In this document: piece by piece, positions 44,696 through 52,959 of the stretch
How positions within the stretch are numbered: the stretch's first letter is position 1
Layout: every line of letters starts with the position of its first letter
Source: Clostridiales bacterium
Lineage (GTDB): Bacteria; Bacillota_A; Clostridia; Oscillospirales; Oscillospiraceae
Assembly: GCA_022777455.1 (NCBI GenBank)
Contig: JALFGI010000027.1
Location: 1 to 64,000 of the forward strand
DNA: 64,000 nucleotides
Direction of reading: 5' to 3'
The notes under the pieces: model-generated
The model's input: only the letters and a program-made list of their open reading frames with translations
What the model was told of the DNA's origin: nothing
The model's database searches: none
Made by a program: the position numbers and the translations under genes

Positions 44696-45175
44696 ATGAA
44701 TAAACTTCTAAAAAAGATAGCAGCCATCTTTCTTTCGGCTGTTATCGCAACACTGACTTTGATGGTAACGTTTGTTTTGCTCATTCCCACAAAAGATCGG
44801 GTTTTGGATTCTCTGCCAAAATACGAAAAGAAGGGAATCTACTCATCCGGTGGCTTTCAGGACTTTACGGATTACGCGAAATACTTCTATCAGATCAGCC
44901 AGGCTACCATTGCACAGAATAAATTCCTGCGCCCTGTGGCCGAGGAGGACATTCCGGAAATAATAGAATATTTGGAAAATTTTGAGGAGTGGGTGTGTGC
45001 TTGCCAAGAGTTTCCGGCAGAGAGCTTTGACTTTGACAAGTCCATTATTTCAGTAGGGGACTACTTTTATGTCAGCAATTATAACGAAGAGCAGGACAGG
45101 GCTTTCTGGAACTACAACCTGTATTATTTTGATATGGATGCTTCCGTACTCTTCTTTTTACATAATAATATTTGA
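44696..45175 (+). CDS. Hypothetical protein with one N-terminal membrane helix
   Basis: A 159-residue protein: MNKLLKKIAAIFLSAVIATL begins a single transmembrane or signal segment (residues 7-30), and the remainder is outside and aromatic-rich (DYAKYFYQISQ, NLYYFDMDASVLFF). No motif recognised. GAGGT lies 5 bases before ATG. It is the only plus-strand gene inside the ribosomal protein block and its AT content is higher than that of its neighbours, which suggests later insertion. Confidence 0.62.
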   Translation: MNKLLKKIAAIFLSAVIATLTLMVTFVLLIPTKDRVLDSLPKYEKKGIYSSGGFQDFTDYAKYFYQISQATIAQNKFLRPVAEEDIPEIIEYLENFEEWVCACQEFPAESFDFDKSIISVGDYFYVSNYNEEQDRAFWNYNLYYFDMDASVLFFLHNNI

Positions 45176-45179
45176 AAAA

Positions 45180-45203
45180 CCCCGGATGCAAAAGCATCCG
45201 GGG
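45180..45203. terminator. Bidirectional terminator between rplA and the 44696 gene
   Basis: CCCCGGATGC (45180-45189) pairs with GCATCCGGGG (45194-45203); TTTTTC follows on the minus strand, so it mainly ends the rplA transcript. Confidence 0.88.
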
Positions 45204-45218
45204 AAATGCTATCTAAAA

Positions 45219-45911
45219 TTACAGATACTTGGAAGTAGAAACCTTCACGCCGGGGCCCATGGTGGAAGCCACGGTGCAGGAACGGATATACTGACCCTTG
45301 GCAGCAGCGGGCTTAGCCTTGACAACAGCCTTGACCAGAGTATCCATGTTCTCAGTCAGCTTCTCGGAACCGAAGGAAACCTTGCCGATGGGGCAGTGGA
45401 TGATGTTGGTCTTGTCCAGACGGTACTCAACCTTACCGGCTTTGATTTCCTTGACAGCAGCGCCAACGTTGGGGGTGACTGTGCCAGCCTTGGGGGAAGG
45501 CATCAAGCCCTTGGGACCCAGGACCTTACCAAGACGGCCAACGATACCCATCATGTCGGGAGAAGCAACAACCACGTCGAACTCGAACCAGTTCTCCTTG
45601 GTGATCTTCTCAACCAGCTCCATACCGCCGACGTAATCAGCGCCGGCTTCCTTAGCCTCGTCCACCTTGGCGTCCTTGGCGAACACCAGGACCCGACGGG
45701 TCTTGCCGGTGCCGTTGGGCAGAACAACGGCGCCGCGCACCTGCTGGTCAGCGTGACGGGAGTCGACACCCAACTTGATGTGAATTTCAACGGTCTCGTC
45801 GAACTTGGCGGAAGCACCCTTCACAACCAGATCCAGGGCCTCGGTGGGATCATACTGGACAGAGCGGTCAATCAGCTTGGCGCTCTCCTTATATTTTTTA
45901 CCTCTAAACAA
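45219..45911 (-). CDS. rplA: 50S ribosomal protein L1
   Basis: A 230-residue protein with typical [21 protein letters not shown] start, [21 protein letters not shown] and [19 protein letters not shown]. It forms the L1 stalk by the E site. Translation appears to start at TTG 45911, with AAGGAGG 9 bases upstream; there is no ATG in frame nearby. Follows rplK by 76 bases. Confidence 0.96.
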   Translation of the reverse strand: MFRGKKYKESAKLIDRSVQYDPTEALDLVVKGASAKFDETVEIHIKLGVDSRHADQQVRGAVVLPNGTGKTRRVLVFAKDAKVDEAKEAGADYVGGMELVEKITKENWFEFDVVVASPDMMGIVGRLGKVLGPKGLMPSPKAGTVTPNVGAAVKEIKAGKVEYRLDKTNIIHCPIGKVSFGSEKLTENMDTLVKAVVKAKPAAAKGQYIRSCTVASTMGPGVKVSTSKYL

Positions 45912-45987
45912 TGTTATATCCTCCTTAAAGTGGTGATGCGGAATAATCCTCCCACATTTCCGGAAAGTAGTTCCGGATCAGCAAATA

Positions 45988-46413
45988 TCAATCAACAACG
46001 ACGACGCCCATGGAGCGGCAGGTGCCAGCAACCTGGCTCTCAGCAGCTTCCAGAGTGGCGCAGTTCAGGTCGGGCATTTTGATCTTGGCGATCTCAGTGA
46101 TCTGAGCCTTGGTGATGTTACCAACTTTGGTCTTGTTGGGGACACCGGAGCCGCCGTTCAATCCAATTGCCTTCATGACCAGCATGGGGGTCGGAGGAGT
46201 CTTGGTGATAAAGGTGAAGCTGCGGTCTGCGTAAACAGTGATCACAACAGGAATCTTGTAGCCTTCCTGATCCTTGGTACGGGCATTGAATTCCTTGATG
46301 AATGCAGCAATGTTAACGCCGTGCTGACCCAGAGCGGGACCAACAGGGGGAGAAGCAGTTGCCTTTGCGGCGTTGATCTGAAGCTTAATAATGCCAGTGA
46401 CTTTCTGTGCCAT
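45988..46413 (-). CDS. rplK: 50S ribosomal protein L11
   Basis: A 141-residue protein: [40 protein letters not shown] and [13 protein letters not shown] are the conserved signatures of L11, which binds 23S rRNA at the GTPase centre. ATG 46413 follows AGGAGG by 8 bases. The preceding 100 bases hold a small hairpin ATGCGC/GCGCAT at 46446-46460. Confidence 0.97.
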   Translation of the reverse strand: MAQKVTGIIKLQINAAKATASPPVGPALGQHGVNIAAFIKEFNARTKDQEGYKIPVVITVYADRSFTFITKTPPTPMLVMKAIGLNGGSGVPNKTKVGNITKAQITEIAKIKMPDLNCATLEAAESQVAGTCRSMGVVVVD

Positions 46414-46515
46414 AATAAGCACCTCCTGAAAAAAATGTGGTAATATGCGCTTCGCGCATTTCTTGCGGGGTTTTACCCCTCCCACGTTCCGGCCGGACAA
46501 ACCGACCCGATGCGT

Positions 46516-47046
46516 TTACTGGGAAATAACTTCAACCTGATCGAGTTCAAACTCGACGGTGGTTTCCCGGCCGAACATAGACACGATTACGTTGACCGAG
46601 TTGTTTTCGACCTCGATGCTCTCCACTGTACCGGTGAAAGAACTCAGAGGACCATCCATGATACGCACGGTATCGCCCACAGCGTAGTTGACGATGATCT
46701 CCTTTTTCTCCACGCCCATGGCGTAGACTTCTTCTTCGGTGAGGGGAGTGGGGTCGTTGCTGGAAGAACCCACGAAACCGGTTACTCCGCGGATGTTTCT
46801 GATAACGTGCCAGGTGTCATCACTGTATACCATCTTGACCAGCACATAGCCCGGGTAAACCTTACGATCGAAGGTTTTGCTCACACCGGACTCGGTGATT
46901 TCGGTTACAGTCTCCAAAGGGATGGAAACAGCAAGAATCTGATCCTGCAGCTGGCGGGATTCAACGGTTTTCTCAATCGTTGCCTTTACAGTGTTTTCAT
47001 AACCGGAATAGGTATGCACCACATACCATTTTGCAGTTTCTGCCAT
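46516..47046 (-). CDS. nusG: Transcription termination/antitermination factor NusG
   Basis: A 176-residue protein: NGN domain (KWYVVHTYSGYENTVKATIE, PGYVLVKMVYSD) and KOW domain (VGDTVRIMDGPLSSFTGTVE). It couples RNA polymerase to the ribosome and modulates pausing. It starts 10 bases after secE, with AAGGT before the ATG. Confidence 0.96.
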   Translation of the reverse strand: MAETAKWYVVHTYSGYENTVKATIEKTVESRQLQDQILAVSIPLETVTEITESGVSKTFDRKVYPGYVLVKMVYSDDTWHVIRNIRGVTGFVGSSSNDPTPLTEEEVYAMGVEKKEIIVNYAVGDTVRIMDGPLSSFTGTVESIEVENNSVNVIVSMFGRETTVEFELDQVEVISQ

Positions 47047-47056
47047 GACTTGTACC

Positions 47057-47287
47057 TTAGTGGAATGCGCCGATCAGGGCATCAATACCAACTTGAGCAA
47101 CAAAGTCGAACAGCCAAATGAAGATACCGACGGCGATAACGCAGCCTACAACAATGGCTGTATTCTTCAGAACCTGCTTGGGGGTGGGCCAAACAACCTT
47201 CTTCAGCTCACTGCGGAGCTCACGGAAATACTTGCAGACCTTGCCCCAGGTTCTCTTGAACCAGTTTTCCTTTTTCACTTCAGCCAT
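47057..47287 (-). CDS. secE: Preprotein translocase subunit SecE
   Basis: A 76-residue single-span protein: amphipathic ELRSELKKVVWPTPKQVLKNT, the family hallmark, followed by one membrane helix (residues 44-66). It stabilises SecY. It lies between rpmG and nusG in the standard bacterial order. Confidence 0.96.
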   Translation of the reverse strand: MAEVKKENWFKRTWGKVCKYFRELRSELKKVVWPTPKQVLKNTAIVVGCVIAVGIFIWLFDFVAQVGIDALIGAFH

Positions 47288-47299
47288 GTTGGGGCCTCC

Positions 47300-47449
47300 T
47301 TACTTAGTCTCTGTGTGAGTGGTGTGCTTCTTGCAGAATCTGCAATACTTCTTCATTTCGAGACGGTCAGGATCGTTCTTCTTGTTCTTCATGGAGTTGT
47401 AGTTTCTCTGCTTGCACTCAGAACATCTCAAAGTGACTTTAACGCGCAT
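47300..47449 (-). CDS. rpmG: 50S ribosomal protein L33
   Basis: A 49-residue protein starting [18 protein letters not shown]9/C12 and C36/C39 form the zinc-binding knuckles of the zinc-containing type of L33. AGGAGG lies 8 bases before ATG 47449, and its stop is 13 bases before the secE start. First gene of the rpmG-secE-nusG-rplK-rplA block. Confidence 0.95.
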   Translation of the reverse strand: MRVKVTLRCSECKQRNYNSMKNKKNDPDRLEMKKYCRFCKKHTTHTETK

Positions 47450-47580
47450 ATCGGCACCTCCTTAAATATTGCCTCCCTGTATCACTCCGGCTAGAAAAAT
47501 TTAGAATGGTCAACTACAAATAACCGTTCCGAAGCTGAAAAAGGCGCACAAAGAAAAAGCCCTTTTTCACAGGTAGAGTC

Positions 47581-47609
47581 ATTCTAACACACGGGGGAGG
47601 TAAAGTCAA
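47581..47609 (-). promoter_or_regulatory. Sigma-A promoter of the rpmG-secE-nusG-rplK-rplA operon
   Basis: TTGACT (47604-47609), 17 bases, TAGAAT (47581-47586) on the minus strand, with an A/T-rich imperfect hairpin (GAAAAAGGGC.TTTTTC) in the leader. Confidence 0.8.
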
Positions 47610-47699
47610 TCATTATTTCGGGAAAATTTGCGAATTCTGCCTTGTTTTTTGGGGACTTATCCGATACAATTATTTCAAATGAAAATGGAGGATGATACT

Positions 47700-48110
47700 G
47701 TGAAGGTTATGGGAATTGATTATGGCGATGCGCGGACAGGCGTGGCTATTTCAGATTTACTCTGCACCATTGTCGGCACAACAGCGGTGGTACCCAGCAG
47801 AAATACGGAGAAGGCGGTTGCGGATATCGTTCGCATGGCAAAGGAAAACCAAGTAGGGGAGATTGTTGTGGGTCTTCCTAAGAATATGGATGGAACAGAG
47901 GGGCCGCGTGCTCAGCTGTGCAGAGAATTTGCCCAGATCCTCCGGGATGCCACGGGACTGCCTGTTGCGATGTGGGACGAACGCCGTACCACTGTTGAGG
48001 CACACAATATTCTTTCTGCCCACAATTATCATGGCAAAAAACGGAAAGAAACAGTGGACGCAGTTGCAGCATCACTGATTTTGGAAGGATATCTGGCATA
48101 TCGGAAATAA
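47700..48110 (+). CDS. ruvX: Putative pre-16S rRNA nuclease / Holliday junction resolvase RuvX (YqgF)
   Basis: A 136-residue RNase H-fold protein: MGIDYGDARTGVAIS carries the first catalytic Asp, EIVVGLPKNMDGTEGP the second region, and WDERRTTVEAHNIL plus VDAVAASLILEGYL complete the family pattern. It trims the 5' end of 16S rRNA precursor; an older name is Holliday resolvase. GTG 47700 has GGAGG 8 bases upstream; a longer in-frame ATG would not. Confidence 0.92.
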   Translation: MKVMGIDYGDARTGVAISDLLCTIVGTTAVVPSRNTEKAVADIVRMAKENQVGEIVVGLPKNMDGTEGPRAQLCREFAQILRDATGLPVAMWDERRTTVEAHNILSAHNYHGKKRKETVDAVAASLILEGYLAYRK

Positions 48111-48179
48111 TTGCTGCCGAATAAAGAAAGAGTGCCGATATTTCGAGAGACATAATTATAGTATGGAAGGGAATAAGCA

Positions 48180-49100
48180 ATGAAAGAGATTGTTTTAGGG
48201 ACGACCGGCAAGAAAGTGCCTGCTGTGGTTGTTGGCTGCATGCGCTTGGCAGGGAAGAGCTGCGTTGAGATGCAGCGGTTTCTGCATACAGCGCTGGAAC
48301 ACGGAGCTTTCTTTTTTGACCATGCGGACATTTATGGCGGCGGTCAGAGTGAAGCGATTTTTGGCGAGGCAATGGCGAAGGACTCGTTCATAAAACGGGA
48401 GGAGCTTTTCCTGCAATCCAAATGCGGCATTCGCAAGGGATTCTATGATTTTTCCAAAGAGCATATCATTGCTTCGGTAGATGGAATTTTGAACCGACTG
48501 CAGACGGATTATCTGGACGCGTTGCTGCTGCATCGCCCGGATGCGCTGGTGGAGCCGGAGGAAGTGGCAGAGGCTTTTGAGGAATTGTTCCAAAAAGGAA
48601 AGGTACGGCATTTTGGCGTATCCAACCACAAACCGATGCAGATTGAATTGCTGAAGAAATATGTAGAGCAGCCTCTTATCATCAACCAGCTGCAGTTCAG
48701 TATCCCGGTTTCCAACATGGTCGCAAGCGGACTGGAGGTCAATATGACTTCGGATGGCGCTGCGGACCGGGATGGCAGCGTGTTGGATTATTCCAGATTG
48801 CATGATATGACCATTCAGACTTGGTCTCCGTTCCAGATGCCAAACTGGCAGGGGTGCTTTATTGACAGCGAGAAGTATCCGGGCTTGAACAAGGAACTGT
48901 GCCTTTTAGGGGAAAAATACCGGGTCAGTCCAACCACGATAGCCGCTGCTTGGATTTTGCGGCATCCGGCAGAAATGCAGGTAATTGCAGGAACGGCAAA
49001 TGAGGAACGCCTGGTGGAGATTATTGCGGCAGGAAAGATATCCCTTTCCAGAGAGGAATGGTATCGGCTGTACCTGGCGGCCGGACATATTTTGCCCTGA
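48180..49100 (+). CDS. Aldo/keto reductase
   Basis: A 306-residue TIM-barrel oxidoreductase of the YdhF type. FFDHADIYGGGQSE carries the catalytic Asp and Tyr, LQSKCGIRKGF the Lys, and DALLLHRPDAL the His region; VIAGTANEERLVE binds the NADPH phosphate. Substrate unknown; such enzymes reduce small aldehydes or ketones. The start is a good ATG preceded by AGGGAATAAGCA. It lies 69 bases after ruvX and ends at the terminator at 49166. Confidence 0.9.
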   Translation: MKEIVLGTTGKKVPAVVVGCMRLAGKSCVEMQRFLHTALEHGAFFFDHADIYGGGQSEAIFGEAMAKDSFIKREELFLQSKCGIRKGFYDFSKEHIIASVDGILNRLQTDYLDALLLHRPDALVEPEEVAEAFEELFQKGKVRHFGVSNHKPMQIELLKKYVEQPLIINQLQFSIPVSNMVASGLEVNMTSDGAADRDGSVLDYSRLHDMTIQTWSPFQMPNWQGCFIDSEKYPGLNKELCLLGEKYRVSPTTIAAAWILRHPAEMQVIAGTANEERLVEIIAAGKISLSREEWYRLYLAAGHILP

Positions 49101-49165
49101 AAAGCGGGATCGCGACTGTATACCATCACACCATATTATATCTTCATACTTGATTGTATTGGAAC

Positions 49166-49197
49166 AGCAGAGTGACTTGCTTGAGTGTCACTCTGCT
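49166..49197. terminator. Terminator between the aldo/keto reductase and TauE-like genes
   Basis: AGCAGAGTGAC (49166-49176) pairs with GTCACTCTGCT (49187-49197), followed by a T-rich stretch on the plus strand. The hairpin overlaps the stop codon of the convergent gene. Confidence 0.82.
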
Positions 49198-49556
49198 GTT
49201 TGTTTTTTGTATCGAAGTTCCCGCCATGCTGTGAGCAGCAGGAGAATACCAAACAGTTTCCTGAGGATTTCCACATTCCAGGAGCTGCTGAGAATCGTGA
49301 AAAATGCTGCGCAGGCGCTCCCTGCCAGTGCGGCGGGGAGCACCTTTCTGATTGGGAACTTTTTGCGAATGAGATGAGTAATTGTTGAAATCAATGCTGG
49401 AGGCAGGAAAAACAGAAGGTTGATATATTTGGCGGAGGAATAATCTGCTTGAACGATCAATGTAAGCCATATAATCAGCAGACTGCCGCCGCCAACGCCC
49501 AAGCCGGACAGCAGCCCCAGAATTGCACTGACGCATACGGTCATGAAAAAAGACAT
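49188..49556 (-). CDS. Half-size TauE/SafE-family permease (second of two)
   Basis: A 122-residue membrane protein with about four helices; GLLSGLGVGGGSLLIIWL is the family's Gly-rich first repeat and ILRKLFGILLLLTAWREL the closing helix. Full TauE/SafE permeases have eight to nine helices, so this is half of one. The ATG at 49556 lies inside the end of the preceding gene (14-base overlap) with GGAG 9 bases upstream, so translation is coupled. With 49541-49897 it probably forms a heterodimer that exports organosulfonate, sulfite or similar anions. Confidence 0.82.
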   Translation of the reverse strand: MSFFMTVCVSAILGLLSGLGVGGGSLLIIWLTLIVQADYSSAKYINLLFFLPPALISTITHLIRKKFPIRKVLPAALAGSACAAFFTILSSSWNVEILRKLFGILLLLTAWRELRYKKQTAE

Positions 49557-49897
49557 CTGAACCCACTCCATAATAAAATGCAGCCGAAGAATCTGTGAAG
49601 CCATACCAGGGGAATTCGATTGGTTAATACGACGGAAAAAAATCCACCGATTGCGCCGCCTATCAAATATGGCACCGTTTCGCGAAAGGGGACGGAAGTG
49701 AATCTGTTTTGCAGCAAAAAGGAGCAAAAGCAGATGGGAAGCATAATACCCACAGAACAAGGAAATACGATTTCTTTATCTTCCTTGCAGAGGAAGGTCA
49801 AGAGTGGGACGAGAACCAAACCGCCACCAGAGCCCAGGATTCCGGTAACAGAGCCTGCGGCCAATCCGGCAAGGATATACCGTGTGATGATATGCAA
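49541..49897 (-). CDS. Half-size TauE/SafE-family permease (first of two)
   Basis: A 118-residue membrane protein with about four helices: GSVTGILGSGGGLVLVPLL is the Gly-rich repeat and LIGGAIGGFFSVVL plus LHRFFGCILLWSGFRCL follow. TTG 49897 has GAGGTG 6 bases upstream; the alternative GTG at 49906 overlaps the ribosome-binding site. It overlaps its partner by 14 bases. The pair looks like a split full-length permease. Confidence 0.82.
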   Translation of the reverse strand: MHIITRYILAGLAAGSVTGILGSGGGLVLVPLLTFLCKEDKEIVFPCSVGIMLPICFCSFLLQNRFTSVPFRETVPYLIGGAIGGFFSVVLTNRIPLVWLHRFFGCILLWSGFRCLFS

Positions 49898-50009
49898 TTG
49901 GATCACCTCTATCTAATAGGGTGCCACAGAATGAACGGCATATTCAATCCGACAGAGGAATGCTGCGGCGTTGCATGGAATATAGATGGAAGGAAAGGAG
50001 TGGGATGCA

Positions 50010-50429
50010 ATGGTTGTAAATAGGAAGCCCACAGGAACAGGGAAATCCATGCCGGCAGGACTGGCCATGGGGTGGAGTGTATCGATGGTAATTACTGTTG
50101 TTGTGTGCGGAGTGATCACGTGGCTGATTCTGAGCGGGAAAGCGGGATGGGAAGTGATGGGTTACGGGGCAATCGTAATTCTTCTTGTGGCATCCTATGC
50201 AGGAGCAACGGTGTCTTGCAAAATGATCATGCATCGGAAGCTACTGGTATGCATTCTTTCCGGTGTGATATTCCTTTTCTCGTTGACGTTAATTACGGTG
50301 CTGCTGTTTGGCGGACAACTGGATTCGATTTGGATTACGGCACTTTTGACTGCCGGGGGGACGGCAACAGCTGCACTTGTTCATTGCGCTGAAAAAAAGG
50401 GAGGCGCCAGACGCAGGAGAAAGAGATGA
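50010..50429 (+). CDS. TIGR04086-type membrane protein
   Basis: A 139-residue protein with four helices (SVSMVITVVVCGVITWLILS, AIVILLVASYAGATVSC, LVCILSGVIFLFSLTLIT, ALLTAGGTATAALVHCA), the arrangement of the TIGR04086 family of unknown function, and a basic tail ending GGARRRRKR. ATG 50010 has AAAGGAG 9 bases upstream; an in-frame ATG at 49986 has none. Confidence 0.75.
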   Translation: MVVNRKPTGTGKSMPAGLAMGWSVSMVITVVVCGVITWLILSGKAGWEVMGYGAIVILLVASYAGATVSCKMIMHRKLLVCILSGVIFLFSLTLITVLLFGGQLDSIWITALLTAGGTATAALVHCAEKKGGARRRRKR

Positions 50430-50456
50430 TTGTGAATATGTACAAAAAACAAGTAT

Positions 50457-50475
50457 GGGTAAGAAACGCTTACCC
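50457..50475. repeat. Small hairpin after the TIGR04086-type gene
   Basis: GGGTAAG (50457-50463) pairs with CTTACCC (50469-50475) around AAACG. There is no T-run, so it is a weak terminator at best. Confidence 0.4.
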
Positions 50476-50597
50476 GTAAATATAAAAATGAAGGACAAAA
50501 TTCAAAAACTATATTTAGTGATATATGCAGCATAAAAACGCTAGATATAGTCTTTATGATTGAAAAAGATAAAAACAAATGTTCTTAAATTGACTGC

Positions 50598-50617
50598 GTT
50601 AACATAACAATGTTAAC
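50598..50617. promoter_or_regulatory. 8-bp inverted repeat in the intergenic region before xerD
   Basis: GTTAACAT (50598-50605) and ATGTTAAC (50610-50617) are exact inverted copies around AACA, in a 650-base gene-free stretch. It looks like a dimeric regulator site; no regulator is identified. Confidence 0.4.
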
Positions 50618-50650
50618 ATAAAACTTGTCATAATCCACAAATCTATCCGT

Positions 50651-50694
50651 TTTTTTACAAAAAGCTTGAATTTTTGTAAAAAATGGAGTATAGT
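50651..50694 (+). promoter_or_regulatory. Promoter with a 13-bp perfect inverted repeat over its -35 box
   Basis: TTTTTTACAAAAA (50651-50663) and TTTTTGTAAAAAA (50671-50683) are exact inverted copies. The -35 TTGAAT (50666-50671) falls between them, and TATAGT (50689-50694) follows after 17 bases. The transcript would run 380 bases to xerD. The 50700-51078 leader is pyrimidine-rich and holds no gene I can support. Confidence 0.55.
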
Positions 50695-51078
50695 ATGTCT
50701 GTATCAAAAAACAGCGTATAAAATTGTCTGTTGTATATACATCTGCAATTTGATTTTGCTGTGCGCTGTTGCCGGGCGTTTCATATCTTATGGCCTGCGA
50801 TTGATTTCGTTTTTTCTGTGTTTTTAATTCCGGTCAAATCGTTTCTGTTCCTTTTCTTTTGATGCGCTGTAGTGCATTATACAGTGTCGATCTTTTGCGG
50901 TTTTCTGCACCGGTTTTCTCTTTTTTCTGACTTGCATTTTCCGGCTAATAGCTGTTCTTATTTTTTGGAAACCAACTCCTAAGGACGTGACTTTCTCTTG
51001 CTTTTATCCGGAGAATTACATGATTTGCCCATTGGCAGATTGATAGATTTCCAAGAAAGAGTAGAGGTTAACTGGTTC

Positions 51079-51966
51079 ATGCTCGACTTGATTTGTTCTT
51101 ATGAGAATTATCTTGTAAAAGAAAAGCAAGCGTCCGGCAATACCATCTCCTCCTATATGCGTGATATTCGCCAATTCATCGACTGGCTGCGCCAAAAGGA
51201 AGGAGAAGATATTTTGGATGCAACCAATTCGGATGTTTGTGATTACCTTTCCTTCATGCAGTCCCAGGGAAAATCCGGTGCTACAGCCTCCAGGTCGTTG
51301 GCAAGTCTGAAGAATTTCTTTTCTTATGCGGTTTCCAATGGTTTCCTGGACCATTCGCCTGTTTCGGATGAAATTCATGTGGAACGCGGAGAAAAGAAAC
51401 TTCCCCAGATACTCACCGGCAAGGAAGTGGAGTTGCTGCTGGCTCAGCCGGTTTGCTCTGATGCAAAGGGCTATCGGGACAAAGCGATGCTGGAAATTAT
51501 GTATGCCACCGGCATGCGCGTGTCAGAACTGATTGAATTGAATGTGGAAGACATCAATCTGGATCTGGGCGTCGTGAGATGCGGTGGTGAAAAGAAGAGC
51601 AGAGTGATTCCTCTGTATCCAGCGGCACTTCGTGCGGTTACAGATTACATCCACGAGGCGAGACCTGTTCTGATTGTGGATCCCAACGAAGCATCTTTGT
51701 TTGTAAACGTCAGTGGAACACGGATGAGTCGCCAGGGATTTTGGAAGATTTTGAAATTCTATCAGACGAAGGCCGGAATTGAGAAAGAGATTACTCCCCA
51801 CACCCTGCGCCATAGCTTTGCGGTTCATTTGCTGGAAAACGGTGCGGATTTGGGTTCCCTCCAGGAACTGATGGGACACAGTGATATTTCCTCCACGCAG
51901 ATGTACACCCACATGATCAACCAGAAGATAAAAACCGTGTATCAAAAATGTCATCCCAAAGCGTAA
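51079..51966 (+). CDS. xerD: Site-specific tyrosine recombinase (XerD-like)
   Basis: A 295-residue recombinase: N-terminal SAM-like DNA-binding domain (YENYLVKEKQASGNTISSYMR), then catalytic residues Arg (ATGMRVSEL), Lys (KKSRVIPLY), HTLRH, GHSDIS and the nucleophile Tyr in QMYTHM. Length and layout match chromosomal XerD, which resolves chromosome dimers at dif. ATG 51079 gives the usual N terminus although its AGAGG lies 11 bases away; earlier in-frame starts add 27 unrelated residues. A long leader precedes it and a terminator follows. Confidence 0.88.
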   Translation: MLDLICSYENYLVKEKQASGNTISSYMRDIRQFIDWLRQKEGEDILDATNSDVCDYLSFMQSQGKSGATASRSLASLKNFFSYAVSNGFLDHSPVSDEIHVERGEKKLPQILTGKEVELLLAQPVCSDAKGYRDKAMLEIMYATGMRVSELIELNVEDINLDLGVVRCGGEKKSRVIPLYPAALRAVTDYIHEARPVLIVDPNEASLFVNVSGTRMSRQGFWKILKFYQTKAGIEKEITPHTLRHSFAVHLLENGADLGSLQELMGHSDISSTQMYTHMINQKIKTVYQKCHPKA

Positions 51967-52004
51967 ACAGCCTGTCACCCCCAAAAGGATGATAGGCTGT
52001 TTTA
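51967..52004 (+). terminator. Intrinsic terminator after xerD
   Basis: ACAGCCTGTCA (51967-51977) pairs with TGATAGGCTGT (51990-52000), then TTTTA. Confidence 0.82.
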
Positions 52005-52012
52005 TGCTGAAT

Positions 52013-52054
52013 AAATGGCACCGAACCTCCCAAAAGTGGGATTCGGTGCCATTT
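52013..52054 (-). terminator. Hairpin terminator of the UbiA/GT-C operon
   Basis: AAATGGCACCGAA (52013-52025) pairs perfectly with TTCGGTGCCATTT (52042-52054), with an inner CTCCC/GGGA pair; it lies 33 bases downstream of the UbiA-family stop. Confidence 0.85.
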
Positions 52055-52087
52055 CATATTTGGTGAAAAGACCTTTGCATTCTTCGG

Positions 52088-52948
52088 TCAAAAATATAGG
52101 ATGATCAGCATGACTGCCAGGTACAGAGCAACCAAGGAAAGAAGCAGTTTATCGTGGAGCAGAACTTCTACGGGATCTCCGTCAGAATCGCCTTCGATAT
52201 CCAGGCTGTATTTCATTGTAATCAGCAGAACGATGGGAACAGTAAAGATCAAATGATTGTTATTATAGAAGGATGTTGTATTTTCATCGATGCTCCATAA
52301 TGCGTAAAAAACATTTGCCAGAGTCAGGCACATCCCCATATTCATATCCAGGAACTTGAGAGGGTATGCTTTCAGTACCGGCCTGGTCTCACCGTCTCCA
52401 GCCTGTCTCAATTCGTTTCTGCGCTTACCCAAGGCAAAATAAAAAGCAAAAGCCATCACAGTCAGATAGAGCCAGTTGGAAATGGTGATTTCTGTTACGA
52501 TTGCTCCGTACATAATCCGAATCAGGAAACCTGCAACAAGGATCGTCACATCAACAATGGGGACATTTTTCAGGCCGAAGCTGTAGGCGAGGTTCAAAAT
52601 CAGGTAAAGCATAAGCAGGAGAGAGGAAGTCATGTGGAATGCCAGGCCATTACATATTGCGGCAACGATCAGAAGGACGGCAGTTAACACCCAGGCGTTT
52701 GCTACAGAGACAGTCCCGGCCGCGATGGGGCGCTTACATTTGGTGGCATGCTTGCGGTCCTTCTCTCTGTCACAGATATCGTTGATGATATAAACGACAG
52801 AAGAGACCATGCAGAAGGCAACAAAAGCTTCGATTCCGGCGGCCATTTTTTCAAAATTGAAAAGGTGACCGCTGCACGCTAATGCCGCGAAAACAAGGAA
52901 ATTCTTGATGTAGTGATGGACACGCATCAGTTTCAGGTAATTTTTCAT
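52088..52948 (-). CDS. UbiA-family prenyltransferase, decaprenyl-phosphate phosphoribosyltransferase-like
   Basis: A 286-residue membrane protein with nine hydrophobic helices. YIINDICDREKDRKHATKCKR contains the NDxxDxxxD Mg-diphosphate motif, and LNLAYSFGLKNVPIVDV the second family motif. The RPIAAG stretch and the lysine/arginine-rich first loop resemble DPPR synthase (Rv3806c type), which transfers phosphoribose to polyprenyl phosphate. Other UbiA acceptors are possible. It lies 11 bases after a GT-C-like membrane protein in one operon, which fits lipid-linked sugar chemistry better than quinone synthesis. Confidence 0.75.
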   Translation of the reverse strand: MKNYLKLMRVHHYIKNFLVFAALACSGHLFNFEKMAAGIEAFVAFCMVSSVVYIINDICDREKDRKHATKCKRPIAAGTVSVANAWVLTAVLLIVAAICNGLAFHMTSSLLLMLYLILNLAYSFGLKNVPIVDVTILVAGFLIRIMYGAIVTEITISNWLYLTVMAFAFYFALGKRRNELRQAGDGETRPVLKAYPLKFLDMNMGMCLTLANVFYALWSIDENTTSFYNNNHLIFTVPIVLLITMKYSLDIEGDSDGDPVEVLLHDKLLLSLVALYLAVMLIILYF

Positions 52949-52959
52949 GCTGTGTCTCC

